From Candidatus Omnitrophus magneticus (GTDB taxonomy: Bacteria; Omnitrophota; Gorgyraeia; Tantalellales; Tantalellaceae), in the NCBI GenBank assembly GCA_000954095.1, contig JYNY01000249.1:1-32818 (forward strand): 32,818 bases of DNA, given 5' to 3'. Positions 32,296 to 32,818 of this stretch are shown piece by piece. The notes under the pieces are model-generated. The model searched no databases and was not told the origin of the DNA. It was given only the letters and a program-made list of their open reading frames with translations. Every line of letters starts with the position of its first letter. Positions within the stretch are counted from its first letter, which is position 1. The position numbers and the translations under genes are program-made.

Positions 32296-32818
32296 ATAGT
32301 TTTATTATACGATCTTACCAGCACATATTTTGAGGCAGATTCAAAAGATAATGAACGATTAAAAAAATTCGGATATAGTAGAGATAAGAGAAGTGATTGC
32401 GTGCAAGTAGTAATTGCGCTTATAGTCACTAAAGAAGGTTTTCCGGTGGCCTATGAAGTTATGCCGGGAAATACTCAAGACCGGACAACTCTACCGGAAT
32501 TTTTAAAAAAGATAGAAACAGTATATGGCAAATTAAATAGATTGTGGATTATGGATAGAGGCATTCCTACCGAAGAAAGTCTTAAAAAAATGCGAGAACA
32601 TAATGCTGATTATCTTGTCGGAACGCCAAGAGGAAAACTGTCTAAGCTTGAAAAACAATTATTAAAAGAACCATGGAAAAAAGTTCAAGAAAATGTAAAA
32701 GTAAAACTTATCCGAGAAGAAAAAGAATTGTATATATTGACTTTTAGTAACGGCAGGCGTGATAAAGAAAGGTCAATGAGACAAAGAAGACTACGCAATT
32801 TATACGAACGGCTAAAAG
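32296..32818 (+). pseudogene. 5'-truncated IS1634/IS4-like transposase, running off the window
   Basis: From the edge of the IS3 element an open frame without a start reads IVLLYDLTSTYFE, then FGYSRDKRSDCVQVVIAL, GFPVAYEVMPGNTQDRTTL and LWIMDRGIPTEES. These are the DDE-core motifs (first Asp in YDLTS, second in MDRG) of IS1634/IS1549-type transposases. The N-terminal part is missing; the sequence to the left of the IS3 element belongs to a different IS. The frame remains open to the last base, so the C-terminus may continue beyond the window. Confidence 0.85.

Noticed and set aside
1-32818. CRISPR array, tRNA or rRNA genes
   Set aside because: I saw no regularly spaced direct repeats and no tRNA or rRNA-like sequence on either strand.

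Overview
The window reads as chromosomal DNA of an AT-rich, strictly anaerobic, fermentative bacterium. An electron-bifurcating [FeFe] hydrogenase, its maturases, Rex, a 2-oxoacid:ferredoxin oxidoreductase and the DXP isoprenoid route fit uncultured groups such as Omnitrophota or Elusimicrobiota. That placement is a guess from gene style; no rRNA or other phylogenetic marker is present.

**Region 1 (1-11.4 kb, + strand): a complete hydrogenase island.** A textbook Rex operator (152-169) precedes rex. Then come a membrane sensor kinase, a small 2Fe-2S protein, hydB, hydA, hydC, the H-cluster maturases hydG, hydE and hydF, and a receiver-only response regulator. Rex senses NADH/NAD+. HydABC exchanges electrons among NADH, ferredoxin and H2. 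HydEFG build the active-site 2Fe subcluster. HydA departs from the canonical H-cluster motifs (TSCSSAW and MCCTAKK). HydF has Thr where the family's CxH...HCxxC motif has His. A ~176-bp palindromic repeat sits between hydB and hydA and encodes the last residues and stop codon of HydB.

**Region 2 (11.4-16.8 kb, +): nitrogen and sugar functions.** This holds amtB-glnK behind a sigma-54-like promoter and a hairpin leader, a GT-C type glycosyltransferase with a promoter that predicts a leaderless transcript, a Gfo/Idh/MocA dehydrogenase, an NifU-like scaffold protein and 5-formyl-THF cyclo-ligase.

**Region 3 (16.8-24.4 kb, +): housekeeping.** Genes are rny (RNase Y), ymdB, xseA, xseB, dxs, a KorD-like ferredoxin and korA. 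KorA stops abruptly where the family continues, and no korB follows.

**Region 4 (24.3-30.7 kb, - strand): signalling and an aldehyde dehydrogenase.** A GAF/HD-GYP protein overlaps the end of korA tail to tail. Two receiver-only regulators follow, with a second copy of the palindromic repeat between them. Next are a 7TM-GAF histidine kinase and an aldehyde dehydrogenase whose promoter overlaps a weak Rex-like site. The strand switch coincides with the truncated korA, which suggests a rearrangement breakpoint.

**Region 5 (30.8-32.8 kb): nested mobile elements.** A complete IS3-family element (two overlapping ORFs joined at an A9 slippery run) lies between the 5' end of another IS3-type element and a 5'-truncated IS1634-like transposase that runs off the window.

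The strongest leads are the altered HydA active-site motifs, the two-copy palindromic element that supplies the HydB terminus, the korA/HD-GYP junction, and a G11 tract abutting the rex start codon.
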